Source: Palsa-504 sp963808315
GTDB taxonomy: Bacteria > Actinomycetota > Actinomycetes > Streptosporangiales > Streptosporangiaceae
DNA length: 64,000 bases
Direction of reading: 5' to 3'
Assembly: GCA_963808315.1 (NCBI GenBank)
Contig: CAWEFK010000003.1
Location: 1 to 64,000 of the forward strand
The position numbers and the translations under genes were made by a program. The notes below the pieces were generated by a model. That model saw only the letters and a program-made list of their open reading frames with translations, made no database searches and was not told the origin of the DNA. Of this stretch, positions 51,776-61,440 are shown piece after piece. How positions within the stretch are numbered: position 1 is the first letter of the stretch; each line of letters opens with the position of its first letter.

Positions 51776-54419
51776 GTGAGAGCGATTCGCCGATTCACCG
51801 TCCGCGTCACCCTGCCCGAGCCGCTGGCTCCGCTGCACGGCCTGATGCTGAACCTCCGGTGGTCCTGGCATACCCCGACCGCCGACCTGTTCGCCTCGAT
51901 CGACCCGGCCGCCTGGCGGGCCTCCGGGGGTGACCCGATCGCCATGCTCAGCGGCCTGCCGGCGGCCCGGATCGCCGCGCTCGCGGCCGACGGGGATTTC
52001 CTCGGCCGGCTCAGCGAGGCCGAACGGGACCTGCGCCAGTACCTGTCCGAGCCGCGCTGGTACGCCGCCGCGGGACCGGCCGGGGTCACCGGCCCGGCCG
52101 CGGTCGCCTACTTCTCGCCGGAGTACGGGATCACCGCCGCGCTGCCGCAGTACTCCGGCGGCCTGGGCATCCTGGCCGGTGACCACCTGAAGTCGGCCAG
52201 CGACCTCGGCGTCCCGCTGATCGCGGTCGGGCTGTTGTACCGGCACGGGTACTTCACCCAGTCGCTGTCGGCCGACGGCTGGCAGGCCGAGCGTTACCCG
52301 GCCGGCGACCCGAACGGGCTGCCGCTCGAGCTGCTCCGTGACCCCGGTGACCCCGCCGGGGCCCCGGTGCGGATCGCGGTCGGGCTGGCCGCGGGCCGGG
52401 TGCTGTCCGCCCAGGTCTGGGTGGCGCAGGTGGGCCGGGTCCCGCTGCTGCTGCTCGACTCCTACACCGAGGAGAACGAGGCCGACCTGCGCGAGGTCAC
52501 CGACCGGCTGTACGGCGGCGGCAGCGAGCACAGGCTCCGCCAGGAACTGCTGCTGGGCATCGGCGGGGTGCGCGCGGTCCGGGCGTTCTGCGCGCTGCGC
52601 GGGCACCCCTCGCCCGAGGTGTTCCACACCAACGAGGGGCACGCAGGATTCCTCGGCCTTGAGCGGATCCGCGAGTACGCCGAGCAGGGACTGAGCTTCG
52701 ACGAGGCGATCGAGGTCTGCCGGGCGGGCACCGTGTTCACCACCCACACGCCGGTCCCGGCCGGCATCGACAGGTTCGAGCGCAGCCTGATCGCCGAGCA
52801 CTTCGCCGACGAGCCGCTGCTGCCGGCCGGCCGGCTGCTCGCGCTGGGCGCCGAGACCTACCCGGGCGGCGACCCCGACGTGTTCAACATGGCCGTCATG
52901 GGCATGCGGCTGGCCCAGCGCGTCAACGGCGTGTCCCGGCTGCACGGCCAGGTCAGCCGGGAGATGTTCGCCGGCCTGTGGCCCGGGTTCGACACCCGCG
53001 AGGTGCCCATCGGCTCGATCACCAACGGCGTGCACACCCCGACCTGGGTGGCGCCCGAGGTGGCTCTGCTAGCCGGGGGGGACGACCCCCCCAAGACCCC
53101 CCCCGATCACGAGGGGCCTGCCCGGCCCCCCGTGCCCCCTGGGCCCCCCTCCGGGGGGGACTGGGAACGCGCCGCGGATGCCCCGGCCGGGGTGCTGTGG
53201 GAGGCCAGGCACGTGCTGCGCGCCCGGCTTGTGGCGCAGACCAGGCGGCGGCTGCGCGCGTCCTGGCGGCAGCGCGGTGCCTCGGACGCCGAGCTGACCT
53301 GGATCGACGACGTGCTCGACGAGAACGTGCTGACGATCGGGTTCGCCCGCCGGGTGCCCTCCTACAAGCGGCTCACGCTCATGCTCAACGACCCGGCGCG
53401 GCTCAGCGAGCTGCTGAACGACCCGGAGCGGCCGCTGCAGATCGTGGTGGCGGGCAAGGCCCACCCCGCCGACGAGGGCGGCAAGGCGCTGATCCAGCAG
53501 CTGGTCCAGTTCGCCGACGCCGCGGCCGTGCGCCGCCGGATCGTGTTCCTGCCCGACTACGACATGGCGATGGCGCACGCGCTGGTGCAGGGCTGCGACG
53601 TCTGGCTGAACAACCCGCTGCGGCCGCTGGAGGCCTGCGGCACCTCGGGCATGAAGGCGGCGCTGAACGGCGGGCTGAACGTCTCGGTCAGGGACGGCTG
53701 GTGGGACGAGTGGTACGACGGCGCGAACGGCTGGGAGATCCCGTCCGCCGATGGCGTGGCCGACCAGGCCAGGCGCGACGAGCTCGAGGCCTCCGCCCTG
53801 TACGAGCTGCTGGCCAAGTCGGTGTCGCCGCTGTTCTACGAGCGTGACAGCGGGGGGGTCCCGCTTGGCTGGGTGGAGCGGATCAGGCATACCCTGCGCT
53901 CGCTCGGGCCGAAGGTCCAGGCCGAGCGGATGGTCAGGGAGTACGTGACGGAGCTGTACGTGCCAGGCCGCCAACGCCTCCCGGACGCTGGACGCCGACG
54001 GGTTCGCCCCGGCCAGGGAACTGGCGGCCTGGAAGAAGCGCGTGGTCCAGGCCTGGCCCCAGGTCCGGATCGAGCACGTCGAGTCCGACCCCGCCGGGTC
54101 GACGGGTCAGCGCCTGGGCTCGTCGCTGGTGGTCCGGGTCGCGGTGGCGCTCGGCGAGCTCACCCCGGACGACGTGACGGTCGAGGTGGTCTACGGCCCC
54201 CCCGACGACGAGGACGAGCTCCTTACGCCCGCGTATGAGGTACTGGCGCCCGAAGGTCCTGCTGGTTCCTCCGGGGAGCTAGTGCGCTATTCCGGGGAGG
54301 TGCCGCTGGATCGGCCGGGGTCGTTCGGGTATACCGTGCGGGTGCTGCCCAGTCATCCGCTGCTCGACAGCCGGGCCGAGCTCGGCCTGGTCACCTACCC
54401 GCAGGCGCCGGCGGCCTGA
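51776..54419 (+). CDS. glgP: Alpha-glucan (glycogen/maltodextrin) phosphorylase, one frameshift
   Basis: PLP-dependent GT35 enzyme releasing glucose-1-phosphate from alpha-1,4-glucan. GTG start gives RAIRRFTVRVTLPEPLAPLHGLMLNLRWSWHTPT, the actinobacterial type. FSPEYGITAALPQYSGGLGILAGDHLKSASDLG, FHTNEGHAGFLGLERIRE, GFARRVPSYKRLTLML and EACGTSGMKAALNGGLN (PLP Lys) are present. A surplus A near 53963 breaks the frame; the rest (RTLDADGFAPARELAAWKKRV) runs to 54419. About 880 codons including a 26-codon Pro/Gly insertion. Same position next to glgE as Rv1328. Confidence 0.94.
53073..53161 (+). repeat. 78-bp in-frame insertion in glgP bounded by 11-bp direct repeats
   Basis: CCGGGGGGGAC occurs at 53073-53083 and again at 53151-53161, exactly 78 bp apart. 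The interval is made of long G and C runs and encodes a Pro/Gly/Asp linker (DDPPKTPPDHEGPARPPVPP...). It contains G7-ACGA-C7 (53075-53092) and C6-TCC-G7 (53144-53159) hairpins. No conserved phosphorylase element is lost. Confidence 0.65.
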
Positions 54420-54452
54420 CCAACGGCGACCTTCGCTAGAAAGGGGCCAGGC

Positions 54453-55232
54453 ATGGCTGAGTTCGTCAGGCTGGAAATCGACGGTGGCATCGGCACGATC
54501 CGGCTGGACCGGCCCCCGGTCAACGCGCTGAACGACCAGCTGACCGCCGAGCTGGCCGAGGTCGCGGCCGCGGCGGGCGCCTCGGACGAGGTCCGCGCGG
54601 TGATCGTCTACGGCGGCGAGAAGTGTTTCGCCGGGGGTGCCGACATCACCCAGATGGCCGAGGCGGACTACGCCGAGATGGCCGTCCGCGCGGCCCGTCT
54701 GCAGGCCGCCGTGGGCCTGGTGGCCGGCCTCGGCAAGCCGGTGGTCGCCGCGATCACCGGGTATGCCCTCGGCGGCGGCCTCGAGCTCGCGCTGGCCGCC
54801 GACTTCCGGGTCGCGGGGGAGGGGGCCAGGCTCGGCCAGCCCGAGATCCTGCTCGGGGTCATCCCCGGCGCGGGCGGCACCCAGCGGCTACCGCGCCTGG
54901 TCGGCCCGGCCAAGGCCAAGGACCTGGTTTTCTCCGGCCGGATGGTCAAGGCCGCCGAGGCGCACGCCATCGGCCTGGTCGACCACCTCGCCCCCGACGA
55001 CGGCGTGTACGCCGCCGCCCGCGAGCTGGTGCAGCGCTACGCGACCGGCCCCGCCCTCGCCCTGCAGGCGGCCAAGCAGGCCATCGACCACGGCCTGAAC
55101 GTCGACCTGGCCACCGGCCTGGAAATCGAGCGCGTCCAGTTCGCCGCCCTGTTCGGCACCCAAGACCAGCGCTCCGGCATGCGCAGCTTCCTGGAAAACG
55201 GCCCAGGCAAAGCCACCTTCACCGGCCACTAA
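54453..55232 (+). CDS. Enoyl-CoA hydratase/isomerase family protein
   Basis: Crotonase-fold enzyme, 259 aa; hydrates trans-2-enoyl-CoA in beta-oxidation-type pathways. Motifs: AVIVYGGEKCFAGGADITQMAE (oxyanion-hole AGGAD), ITGYALGGGLELALAADFRVAGEGARLGQPEILLGVIPGAGGTQRLPRLVG, which includes both Glu positions seen in hydratases (GGGLELAL, GQPEILLG). ATG with AAAGGGG upstream. Begins 33 nt after glgP. It could support the acyl-CoA pathway at 36-40 kb but is not linked to it. Intact. Confidence 0.92.
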   Translation: MAEFVRLEIDGGIGTIRLDRPPVNALNDQLTAELAEVAAAAGASDEVRAVIVYGGEKCFAGGADITQMAEADYAEMAVRAARLQAAVGLVAGLGKPVVAAITGYALGGGLELALAADFRVAGEGARLGQPEILLGVIPGAGGTQRLPRLVGPAKAKDLVFSGRMVKAAEAHAIGLVDHLAPDDGVYAAARELVQRYATGPALALQAAKQAIDHGLNVDLATGLEIERVQFAALFGTQDQRSGMRSFLENGPGKATFTGH

Positions 55233-55257
55233 CCTCCTCCCGCGCTCCCGCGCATCA

Positions 55258-55301
55258 TCGTGGATCGAAACTCCCCCCAGGGGGGCAGTTTCGATCCACG
55301 A
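55258..55301. terminator. Long bidirectional hairpin terminator
   Basis: A perfect 15-bp inverted repeat (TCGTGGATCGAAACT / AGTTTCGATCCACGA) encloses C6-A-G6, so nearly the whole 44-nt segment pairs. It lies between two convergent genes, 26 nt after the hydratase stop and 10 nt after the small gene. No T-run. Very stable; likely terminates both. Confidence 0.75.
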
Positions 55302-55310
55302 AGATGGAAA

Positions 55311-55721
55311 TCAGCTACCGGAGACGAGACGGCGCAGGGCCTCGGCGGCCTGGGCGTTCTGGCCGGCGTAGCTGACCAGGGCGGTGGCCAGCGCGGCGGC
55401 CCAGTCGCCGATCGGTACCGTCTGCCGGGACAGCACCACGCCGCGGACCGAACGGCAGATCTCGGTGACCGGCTGGCCGTTGCGGACCGCCAGCGTCATC
55501 TGCTGTTCCCCGAGCCTGGCCACGATCTTGGAGATCTCGCCGGGTCGCCCGCGCATCCGGTCGGACATGGTCCGGTCCCGCTCCACCGACACCAGGTCAG
55601 GCGGCAGCGTCTCACCCAGCGACTGGGCCAGCACCCGCGCGTAGATCGCCACGTCGGTGCTGTCGGCACGCAGCGCGGCCGTCACCATGTCCAGCGAGAG
55701 CGCGTCATCTGGCTCAGTCAT
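55311..55721 (-). CDS. Small conserved actinobacterial hypothetical protein
   Basis: 136 aa, soluble, mostly helical. It begins MTEPDDALSLDMVTAALRADSTDVAIYARVLAQSLGETLPPDLVSVERDRTMSDRMRGRPGEI and has IVARLGEQQMTLAVRNGQPVTEICRSVRGVVLSRQTVPIGDW. No catalytic motif or membrane span visible. Proteins with this layout occur in many actinomycetes without known function; I do not recognise a named family. Convergent with the hydratase gene across a strong terminator. Intact. Confidence 0.65.
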   Translation of the reverse strand: MTEPDDALSLDMVTAALRADSTDVAIYARVLAQSLGETLPPDLVSVERDRTMSDRMRGRPGEISKIVARLGEQQMTLAVRNGQPVTEICRSVRGVVLSRQTVPIGDWAAALATALVSYAGQNAQAAEALRRLVSGS

Positions 55722-55910
55722 CGATCCGTCCCACGGTTAGAGATGCCTCTGAGTGTAGTGCGCCGACGGCGAGCCATCAGATCAGGCCGCCGCGCGCCCT
55801 AGGGCCCCGGCGCCGAGGAGCAGGTGGCAGGCTCAGGGGCCGCCGTTACCGATAGGCAACATCTTCAGTGCTCCCCAAGTTGGCATCCGTTTCGTACATT
55901 GGATGACGCA

Positions 55911-57672
55911 ATGCCTGCGACCGAACGACTGCCGGGGACTCTCGGCCCGTATCGCCTTCAGGACCGCCTCGGGGCAGGCGGCATGGGGGTGGTCCACCTC
56001 GCCCGTGACCCGGAGGGGCGCCTGGTCGCGATCAAGGTGCTGCACCAGCTCGGCGAGGAGGGCCCGAACGCCCGCCGCCGCCTGGCCCGCGAGGTGGAGA
56101 CCATGCGGCGGGTCCGCAGCCCGTACGTGGCCGAGGTCCTCGACGCCGACGTGACCGGGGAGTATCCCTATATCGTCACGCAGTTCGTGTCCGGGCCCAC
56201 GCTGGAGGAGATGCTGCGCCGCCGCGGCCCGATGCCCGGCCCGGGCCTGCGCCGGCTCGCCTACGGGACGGCGGAGGCACTGACCGCGATCCACGCGGCG
56301 GGCGTGGTGCACCGGGACCTGAAGCCGGGTAACGTGATGCTCGCCGACGATCGGCCGATCGTGATCGACTTCGGCATCGCCCAGACGGGCGACGCGACCC
56401 GGCTGACCCAGACCGGGCTGGTCATGGGCACCCCCGGCTACCTCGCGCCCGAGGTGATCGAGGGCGCCCCAAGCACCCCCGCGTCCGACGTGCACTGCTG
56501 GGGCGCGACGATGGCGTTCGCGGCGACCGGCCGGATGCCGTTCGGCGGCGGCTCGTACGAGTCGATCTTCTACCGCATCGTTTCCGGCCAGGTCGATCTC
56601 GAGGGTGTCCCGGCGCCGCTCGTGCCGCTGATATCCGCGGCGCTGGCCCGGGATCCGGCCCGACGCCCGTCCGCCAGCTGGCTCAGCGCCCAGGCCAAAG
56701 CCCTGGAAACCGCCCGCCTCCTCAGGCCCCGCCTCCTCAGGCCCCGCCTCCTCAGGCCCCGCCTCCTCAGGCCCCGCCTCCTCCCGTCCCGACGCCCCCG
56801 CAAGCTCCCCCCTCGGCCCCACAGCCAGCCCCCCACCCAGCCCAACCGTCACCTACATCCCATCCCAGCAGCAACAAGTACCCAAACAGCAACAAGCGCC
56901 CCAACAGCAACAAGCGGCCCAGCAAAAGACGCCCTCCACCGCCAGCCCGCCCTGGCCCCAGGATCAGCTCAAGCAATACCGGAACCAGAAGGAACTGTGG
57001 CGCCAGGACCAGGAGAACGTCGGCCAGCCGCGCCCCGCCCCGGCCGCTCCGAAACCCAGATCCCAGGCCCGGCCGAACATGATGGCCGGCCTGGCCATCA
57101 TGATCGCGGCCGTGGCGCTCACCGTGGTGCTTCCGGTGGCCGGCCTGATCGCGTCGCTGGCCGTGGTGACCTTGCTCCGGGCCGCGGACCGGGCGCAGAG
57201 CAAGCTGGCGGTCCGCCGGTCTGTTCGCGGGCCGCGGCCCAGCGACCTGGTGATCGTGATCGTCATGGCGCCGCTGACGGTGGCCAGGGCGTTGCTCACC
57301 CAGCTGCTGATCGCCCCGCTCGCGGTGGTCGCGGGCGCGGCGGCCTACGGCGCCACGGTCGTGCTCACGCACAGCCTGGACATGCCGCGGGCCGGTGCCT
57401 TCGCGGCCGCGGCCGTGGTGGCCTGGTACGGACTCGGACCGGGGTCAGGCAAGCCGCGGCGTCAGCTGAACCGGATGGCAGGCGTGCTGGCCCGGACGCC
57501 GGCGTCCACGGCGGTGACCGCGCTGGCGGTGTGGGCGCTGGCCGCGGCCGCCGTCTTGTTCGCGTCGTCGCAGACCCCGTACTACTGGCCCATGGTGGCC
57601 CCGCACCTGCCGGGGGTGCCGCACCTGATCACGTCAGTGGCGAGCTGGCTGCTCAAGCATACGAACGCTTAA
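55911..57672 (+). CDS. Membrane serine/threonine protein kinase (PknB-like), one frameshift
   Basis: About 587 codons. Hanks-type kinase domain at residues 10-270: LGAGGMGVVHLARD (Gly loop), K42 in VAIKVL, H134-R135-D136 in VVHRDLKPGNVML, D153 in IDFGIAQ, and GTPGYLAPEVIEGAP. A missing C near 56715 moves the frame at a Pro-Pro-Gln-Ala-Pro repeat; the corrected frame continues as a Gln/Pro/Lys linker (QQQQVPKQQQAPQQQQ) to a C-terminal domain with four hydrophobic spans (AGLAIMIAAVALTVVLPVAGLIASLAVVTLL and others). No PASTA repeats, so it is not a cell-wall sensor of the PknB core type. Convergent with an FHA-domain gene; stops overlap. Confidence 0.9.
56716..56790 (+). repeat. 15-bp tandem repeat in the kinase linker
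   Basis: Four copies of GCCTCCTCAGGCCCC and a diverged fifth. In the corrected frame each encodes Pro-Pro-Gln-Ala-Pro. A missing base just before the first copy shifts the frame. Confidence 0.9.
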
Positions 57673-58286
57673 CACGTCGCCAAGGGGAGCCGGGGGGTGG
57701 CCGGCGGCAGCGGAATCGGCTTGACCAGGCCGAGCGCGACGACCTCGTTCGCCAGCCGGGTCCGCCGGTTCGGCCCCTCGGGGATCCGGAACTTCTGGTA
57801 GAGCCTGAGCAGGTGCTGCTTGACCGCGGCCTCGGTCACCACCAGGTCGATGGCGATGTTGTGGGCCGTGGCGGGCGTGGCGAAGGCCTCGTCCGACAGG
57901 GCCGGGCGGCACAGAGCGGTCAGCACGTCGAGCTCACGGCGGGTGAGATCGGGCACGGCCGCCCGGCGTAGTTCGGCGTCGGCGGCGATTTCCTCCGGCG
58001 GGATCCCGCCGACCCGGCCGCGGGCCACCCCGAAGCTCAGCACGTCGCCGTCATCGAGCACCCGGCGCGCGACGGGCCGCCCGTTAACTCTCGTTCCGTT
58101 GCGTGATAAACCGAGGTCGACGACGTACACGTAGGGGCCGCGCCGAACGAGTTCGGCGTGCAGCCGCGAGACGCTGGGATCGTCGAGACGAATGTCAGCA
58201 CCCCGGCCGCGCCCGACGGTTGTGACCACGTCGCGCAGCGGGAAGACCTCGCCGCTCTCCTCGATGCGGAGGAACGGTGTGTCCAC
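57669..58286 (-). CDS. FHA-domain protein with C-terminal winged/LuxR-like helix-turn-helix
   Basis: 205 aa. FHA domain at about 5-95: TTVGRGRGADIRLDDPSVSRLHAELVRRGPYVYVVDLGLSRNGTRVNG, with the phosphothreonine-binding GR, SRLH and NG residues. After a linker, PDLTRRELDVLTALCRP and LVVTEAAVKQHLLRLYQKFRI form a helix-turn-helix of the response-regulator type. It thus combines phosphopeptide reading with DNA binding. The neighbouring convergent Ser/Thr kinase is the obvious partner (inference). GTG/ATG start at 58286. Intact. Confidence 0.88.
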   Translation of the reverse strand: MDTPFLRIEESGEVFPLRDVVTTVGRGRGADIRLDDPSVSRLHAELVRRGPYVYVVDLGLSRNGTRVNGRPVARRVLDDGDVLSFGVARGRVGGIPPEEIAADAELRRAAVPDLTRRELDVLTALCRPALSDEAFATPATAHNIAIDLVVTEAAVKQHLLRLYQKFRIPEGPNRRTRLANEVVALGLVKPIPLPPATPRLPLATC

Positions 58287-58449
58287 GCGGACCCTCCCTG
58301 CGGTTGGCGATGTTAGGGATATCTCACCACCGGGTTACCCCCTGTGTCACTGCTCCTACCGTGAGATTACATGTCGATACGGGGTACACCGTGGTAACAC
58401 CGCAGCCCCGCGCCGGTAAACTTCCTGCGGAAAGCCGGGAGGCATGTGC

Positions 58450-58974
58450 ATGGCGAATAAGCCGGCGAACGCTGGCTCACACGGGGAACAGGCGCCGATG
58501 AGCGCCGCCCGGGTCGCGCCCGCCCCCCGGGCCGTGCCCGCCTCCCGGGCCGTGCCCGCCTCCCGGGCCGTGCCCGCCTCCCGGGCTGTAGCCGGTCATC
58601 GAGCCACCCGCTCCCGGCCCGCCCCCAGGCCCCCCAAGGCCCCCAAAACCCCCAAGGCCACCAACGCTCCCAAAACCCCCAAAGCCCCAGTAGCCCCCAC
58701 CGCCCCGCCCGCGCCGAACGCCATATCCTGGCTGCTCTACCTGGTCGTGCTCGCCGGGGTGGGGGCCGGGCTGCTCCTGGCCTCGCACGCCTCGTGGGAC
58801 ACGGGCCGCGGCGCGGGACTGGTGGGATGCACACTGCTGGCCGCGGGACTGGCCCGGCTGGTGCTGCCGGCGCGCTACGCGGCCCTGCTGACCACCCGCA
58901 GAAAAGTCTCTGATGTGCTCGCGTTCACGGTGCTCGGCGCCGGGGTGCTCGCGGTCGCGCTGTTGCTGCCATGA
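58450..58974 (+). CDS. DUF3017 membrane protein
   Basis: About 174 aa. The C-terminal 85 residues are the DUF3017 domain with three hydrophobic segments: WLLYLVVLAGVGAGLLLASHASWDTGRGAGLVGCTLLAAGLARLVLPARYAALLTTRRKVSDVLAFTVLGAGVLAVALLLP. The N-terminal half is a low-complexity Pro/Ala/Lys/Arg linker with RAVPAS and PKTPKA repeats. The ATG at 58450 fits the GGGAGG site (7 nt away) better than the ATG at 58444. DUF3017 genes often sit next to folD and mdh in actinobacteria; function unknown. Confidence 0.8.
   Translation: MANKPANAGSHGEQAPMSAARVAPAPRAVPASRAVPASRAVPASRAVAGHRATRSRPAPRPPKAPKTPKATNAPKTPKAPVAPTAPPAPNAISWLLYLVVLAGVGAGLLLASHASWDTGRGAGLVGCTLLAAGLARLVLPARYAALLTTRRKVSDVLAFTVLGAGVLAVALLLP
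58531..58584 (+). repeat. 18-bp tandem repeat in the DUF3017 gene
   Basis: Three perfect copies of GCCGTGCCCGCCTCCCGG, preceded by a degenerate copy. Each encodes Ala-Val-Pro-Ala-Ser-Arg in the N-terminal linker. In frame. Confidence 0.9.
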
Positions 58975-58998
58975 GCAGCTGTCGATATAGGGAGAGAA

Positions 58999-60234
58999 AT
59001 GAGCAAGATCAAGGTAGCGAACCCCGTCGTCGAACTCGACGGGGACGAGATGACCAGGATCATCTGGCAGTACATCAAGGACGAACTGATACTGCCCTAC
59101 CTGGATGTCGAGCTGGAGTATTACGACCTGGGCGTGGAGCACCGCGACGCCACCGATGACCAGGTGACGATCGACGCGGCGCACGCCATCCAGCGGCACG
59201 GCGTGGGGGTCAAGTGCGCCACGATCACGCCGGACGAGGCCCGGGTGACGGAGTTCGGGCTGAAGAAGATGTGGCGCTCGCCGAACGGCACCATCCGCAA
59301 CATCCTCGGCGGTGTCATTTTCCGCGAGCCGATCGTGATCTCGAACATCCCCCGGCTGGTGCCCACCTGGACCAGACCCATCATCATCGGCCGTCACGCG
59401 CACGCCGACCAGTACAAGGCCAGCGACTTCGTGGTGCCAGGCCCGGGTACGGTGACGATCACCTACGTCCCCGAAGGCGACGGCAGTGCTGGCCAGGGAG
59501 GGCAGCCGATCGAGATGGAGGTCGCCCGGTTCACCGGCGGCGGCGTCGCGATGGCGATGTACAACTACGACGACTCCATCCGCGATTTCGCCCGGGCCAC
59601 CATGCGTTACGCGCTTAACCGCAAATTCCCGCTCTACCTATCCACCAAGAATACGATCCTCAAGGCCTACGACGGGCGTTTCAAGGATCTTTTCGCCGAG
59701 GTATTCGAGTCTGAATTCAAGGCGGATTTCGAGGCGGCCGGAATTACTTATGAGCACCGGCTCATCGACGATATGGTGGCTCAGGTGCTCAAATGGGACG
59801 GCGGTATCGTCTGGGCCTGCAAGAACTACGACGGCGACGTGCAGTCCGATGTGGTGGCCCAGGGTTACGGCTCGCTCGGGCTGATGACCAGCGTGCTGAT
59901 GACCCCGGACGGCCGGACGGTCGAGGCCGAGGCCGCGCACGGCACTGTGACCAGGCATTACCGACAGCACCAGCAGGGCAGGCCCACCTCGACCAACCCG
60001 GTCGCGTCGATCTTCGCCTGGACCCAGGGGCTGTCCCACCGCGGCATGCTCGACCACACTCCGGCGGTCACCGGGTTCGCCAAGACGCTCGAGGATGTCT
60101 GCGTGCAGACGATCGAGAATGGCCAGATGACCAAGGACCTGGCCCTGCTCGTCGGACCTGACACCCCGTTCCTGACCACTCAGGAATTCCTCGCGGCGCT
60201 GGACGGTAACCTGCGCAAAGCCATGGGCGTGTAA
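58999..60234 (+). CDS. icd: NADP-dependent isocitrate dehydrogenase, eukaryote-like homodimeric type
   Basis: Oxidative decarboxylation of isocitrate to 2-oxoglutarate in the TCA cycle. 411 aa. Close to human IDH1 along its length: VVELDGDEMTRIIWQYIKDELILPYLDVELEYYDLG, VKCATITPDEARV, SPNGTIRNILGG, IIIGRHAHADQYKASDFVVPGPG (with the Arg equal to IDH1 R132), YLSTKNTILKAYDGRFKDLF, YEHRLIDDMVAQVLK, CKNYDGDVQSDVVAQGYGSLGLMTS and EAEAAHGTVTRHYRQHQ. This is the type-II dimer, not the monomeric IDH of Streptomyces. Start 24 nt after DUF3017, with GGAGAGA upstream. Intact. Confidence 0.96.
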   Translation: MSKIKVANPVVELDGDEMTRIIWQYIKDELILPYLDVELEYYDLGVEHRDATDDQVTIDAAHAIQRHGVGVKCATITPDEARVTEFGLKKMWRSPNGTIRNILGGVIFREPIVISNIPRLVPTWTRPIIIGRHAHADQYKASDFVVPGPGTVTITYVPEGDGSAGQGGQPIEMEVARFTGGGVAMAMYNYDDSIRDFARATMRYALNRKFPLYLSTKNTILKAYDGRFKDLFAEVFESEFKADFEAAGITYEHRLIDDMVAQVLKWDGGIVWACKNYDGDVQSDVVAQGYGSLGLMTSVLMTPDGRTVEAEAAHGTVTRHYRQHQQGRPTSTNPVASIFAWTQGLSHRGMLDHTPAVTGFAKTLEDVCVQTIENGQMTKDLALLVGPDTPFLTTQEFLAALDGNLRKAMGV

Positions 60235-60309
60235 TTTATATTCCGAACGGGCCGTGGTGTCACCGCCAGGCTCGCTGGCATGTATCACGGACGAAGGAGT
60301 TTGTTCACA

Positions 60310-61266
60310 ATGGCACGTACGGGTAAGGTAACCGTCGTTGGCGCGGGTTTTTACGGCTCGACCACCGCGCAGCGGCTGGCGGAGTACGACATCTTCAACG
60401 AGGTCGTGCTCACCGACATCGTCGAGGGCAAGCCGGAGGGGCTGGCCCTGGACATGAACCAGTCGCGGCCGGTCGAGGGCTTCGAGACCAAGGTCACCGG
60501 CCAGACCACGGGCCAGGGCGGCGAGGGGTACGAGGCCATCGCCGGGTCGGACATCGTGATCGTGACCGCGGGGCTGCCACGCAAGCCCGGCATGAGCCGG
60601 ATGGACCTGATCGAGGTCAACGCCAAGATCGTCCGCAACGTGGTGGAGAACGTGGCCAAGTTCGCGCCGGACGCGGTGCTGATCGTGGTGTCCAACCCGC
60701 TGGACGAGATGACCGCGCTGGCGGCCAAGGTGTCCGGCTTCCCGCCGCACCGGGTGCTCGGCCAGGCGGGCATGCTGGACACCGCCCGGTTCAGCTACTT
60801 CGTGGCCGAGAAGCTGGCCGTGCCGGTGGGCGCGGTGCGGACGCTGACGCTCGGCTCGCACGGTGACACGATGGTCCCTGTGCCCTCGGCCTGCACGGTG
60901 AACGGCCAGCCGCTGGACCGCCTGCTGCCCGCCGACGAGATCGAGGCGCTGGTCAACCGGACCAGGAACGGCGGCGGCGAGATCGTCGCGCTGCTCAAGA
61001 CGGGCTCGGCCTACTACGCGCCGAGCGCCGCGGCCGCCCGGATGGCCCGCGCGGTGGCCGAGGACTCCGGTGCGATCATGCCGGTGTGCGCCTGGGTCGA
61101 CGGCCAGTACGGCATCTCCGGCGTCTACCTGGGCGTCGAGGCTGAGATCGGCGCCACAGGCGTCCGCCGTGTGGTCGAGCGCGACCTGACCGAGTCCGAG
61201 CTGGCCGGCCTGCGCGCCGCCGCCGAAGCCGTCCGCGCCAAGCAAGCCGACGTAGCCGCCCTCTAG
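60310..61266 (+). CDS. mdh: Malate dehydrogenase (LDH-like type)
   Basis: Oxidises malate to oxaloacetate with NAD. 318 aa. Nucleotide fold VTVVGAGFYGSTTAQRLAE, then Asp of VVLTDIVEGKPEG that selects NAD. Substrate-binding arginines in GLPRKPGMSRMDLIEVN; VVSNPLDEMT; GQAGMLDTARF (Asp of the relay) and LTLGSHGDTMVPVPS (catalytic His). Tetrameric LDH-like MDH, found in bacteria that place mdh beside icd. ATG 60310 fits GAAGGAG (60293-60299) well. Intact. Confidence 0.95.
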   Translation: MARTGKVTVVGAGFYGSTTAQRLAEYDIFNEVVLTDIVEGKPEGLALDMNQSRPVEGFETKVTGQTTGQGGEGYEAIAGSDIVIVTAGLPRKPGMSRMDLIEVNAKIVRNVVENVAKFAPDAVLIVVSNPLDEMTALAAKVSGFPPHRVLGQAGMLDTARFSYFVAEKLAVPVGAVRTLTLGSHGDTMVPVPSACTVNGQPLDRLLPADEIEALVNRTRNGGGEIVALLKTGSAYYAPSAAAARMARAVAEDSGAIMPVCAWVDGQYGISGVYLGVEAEIGATGVRRVVERDLTESELAGLRAAAEAVRAKQADVAAL

Positions 61267-61395
61267 CCGCCCCCGCCCGCCCGCCCCGCTCACCGCCCCG
61301 CCCACCGTTCCGCCCACCGCCCGCCCGCTCACCGTCCCGCCCCACCCACCGCCCCGCCCACCGTCCCGCCCGCCCCGCTCACCGTCCCGCTCGCC
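61262..61395. repeat. C-rich low-complexity tract
   Basis: Immediately after mdh, about 130 bp of CCGCCC / CACCGTCCC-type imperfect repeats, almost only C, G and CACC units on this strand. No gene. Such a C-rich, G-poor transcript resembles Rho utilisation (rut) regions; this is speculation. Confidence 0.5.
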
Positions 61396-61440
61396 ACAGC
61401 GGTCCCACCAGTCCCAGCCGTACCAAGCCCCATTCAGAGA

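Noticed and set aside
61262..61395. CRISPR-like repeat tract after mdh
   Set aside because: Units are short, irregular and without unique spacers; it is simple C-rich low complexity. No CRISPR array or cas gene exists in the window.
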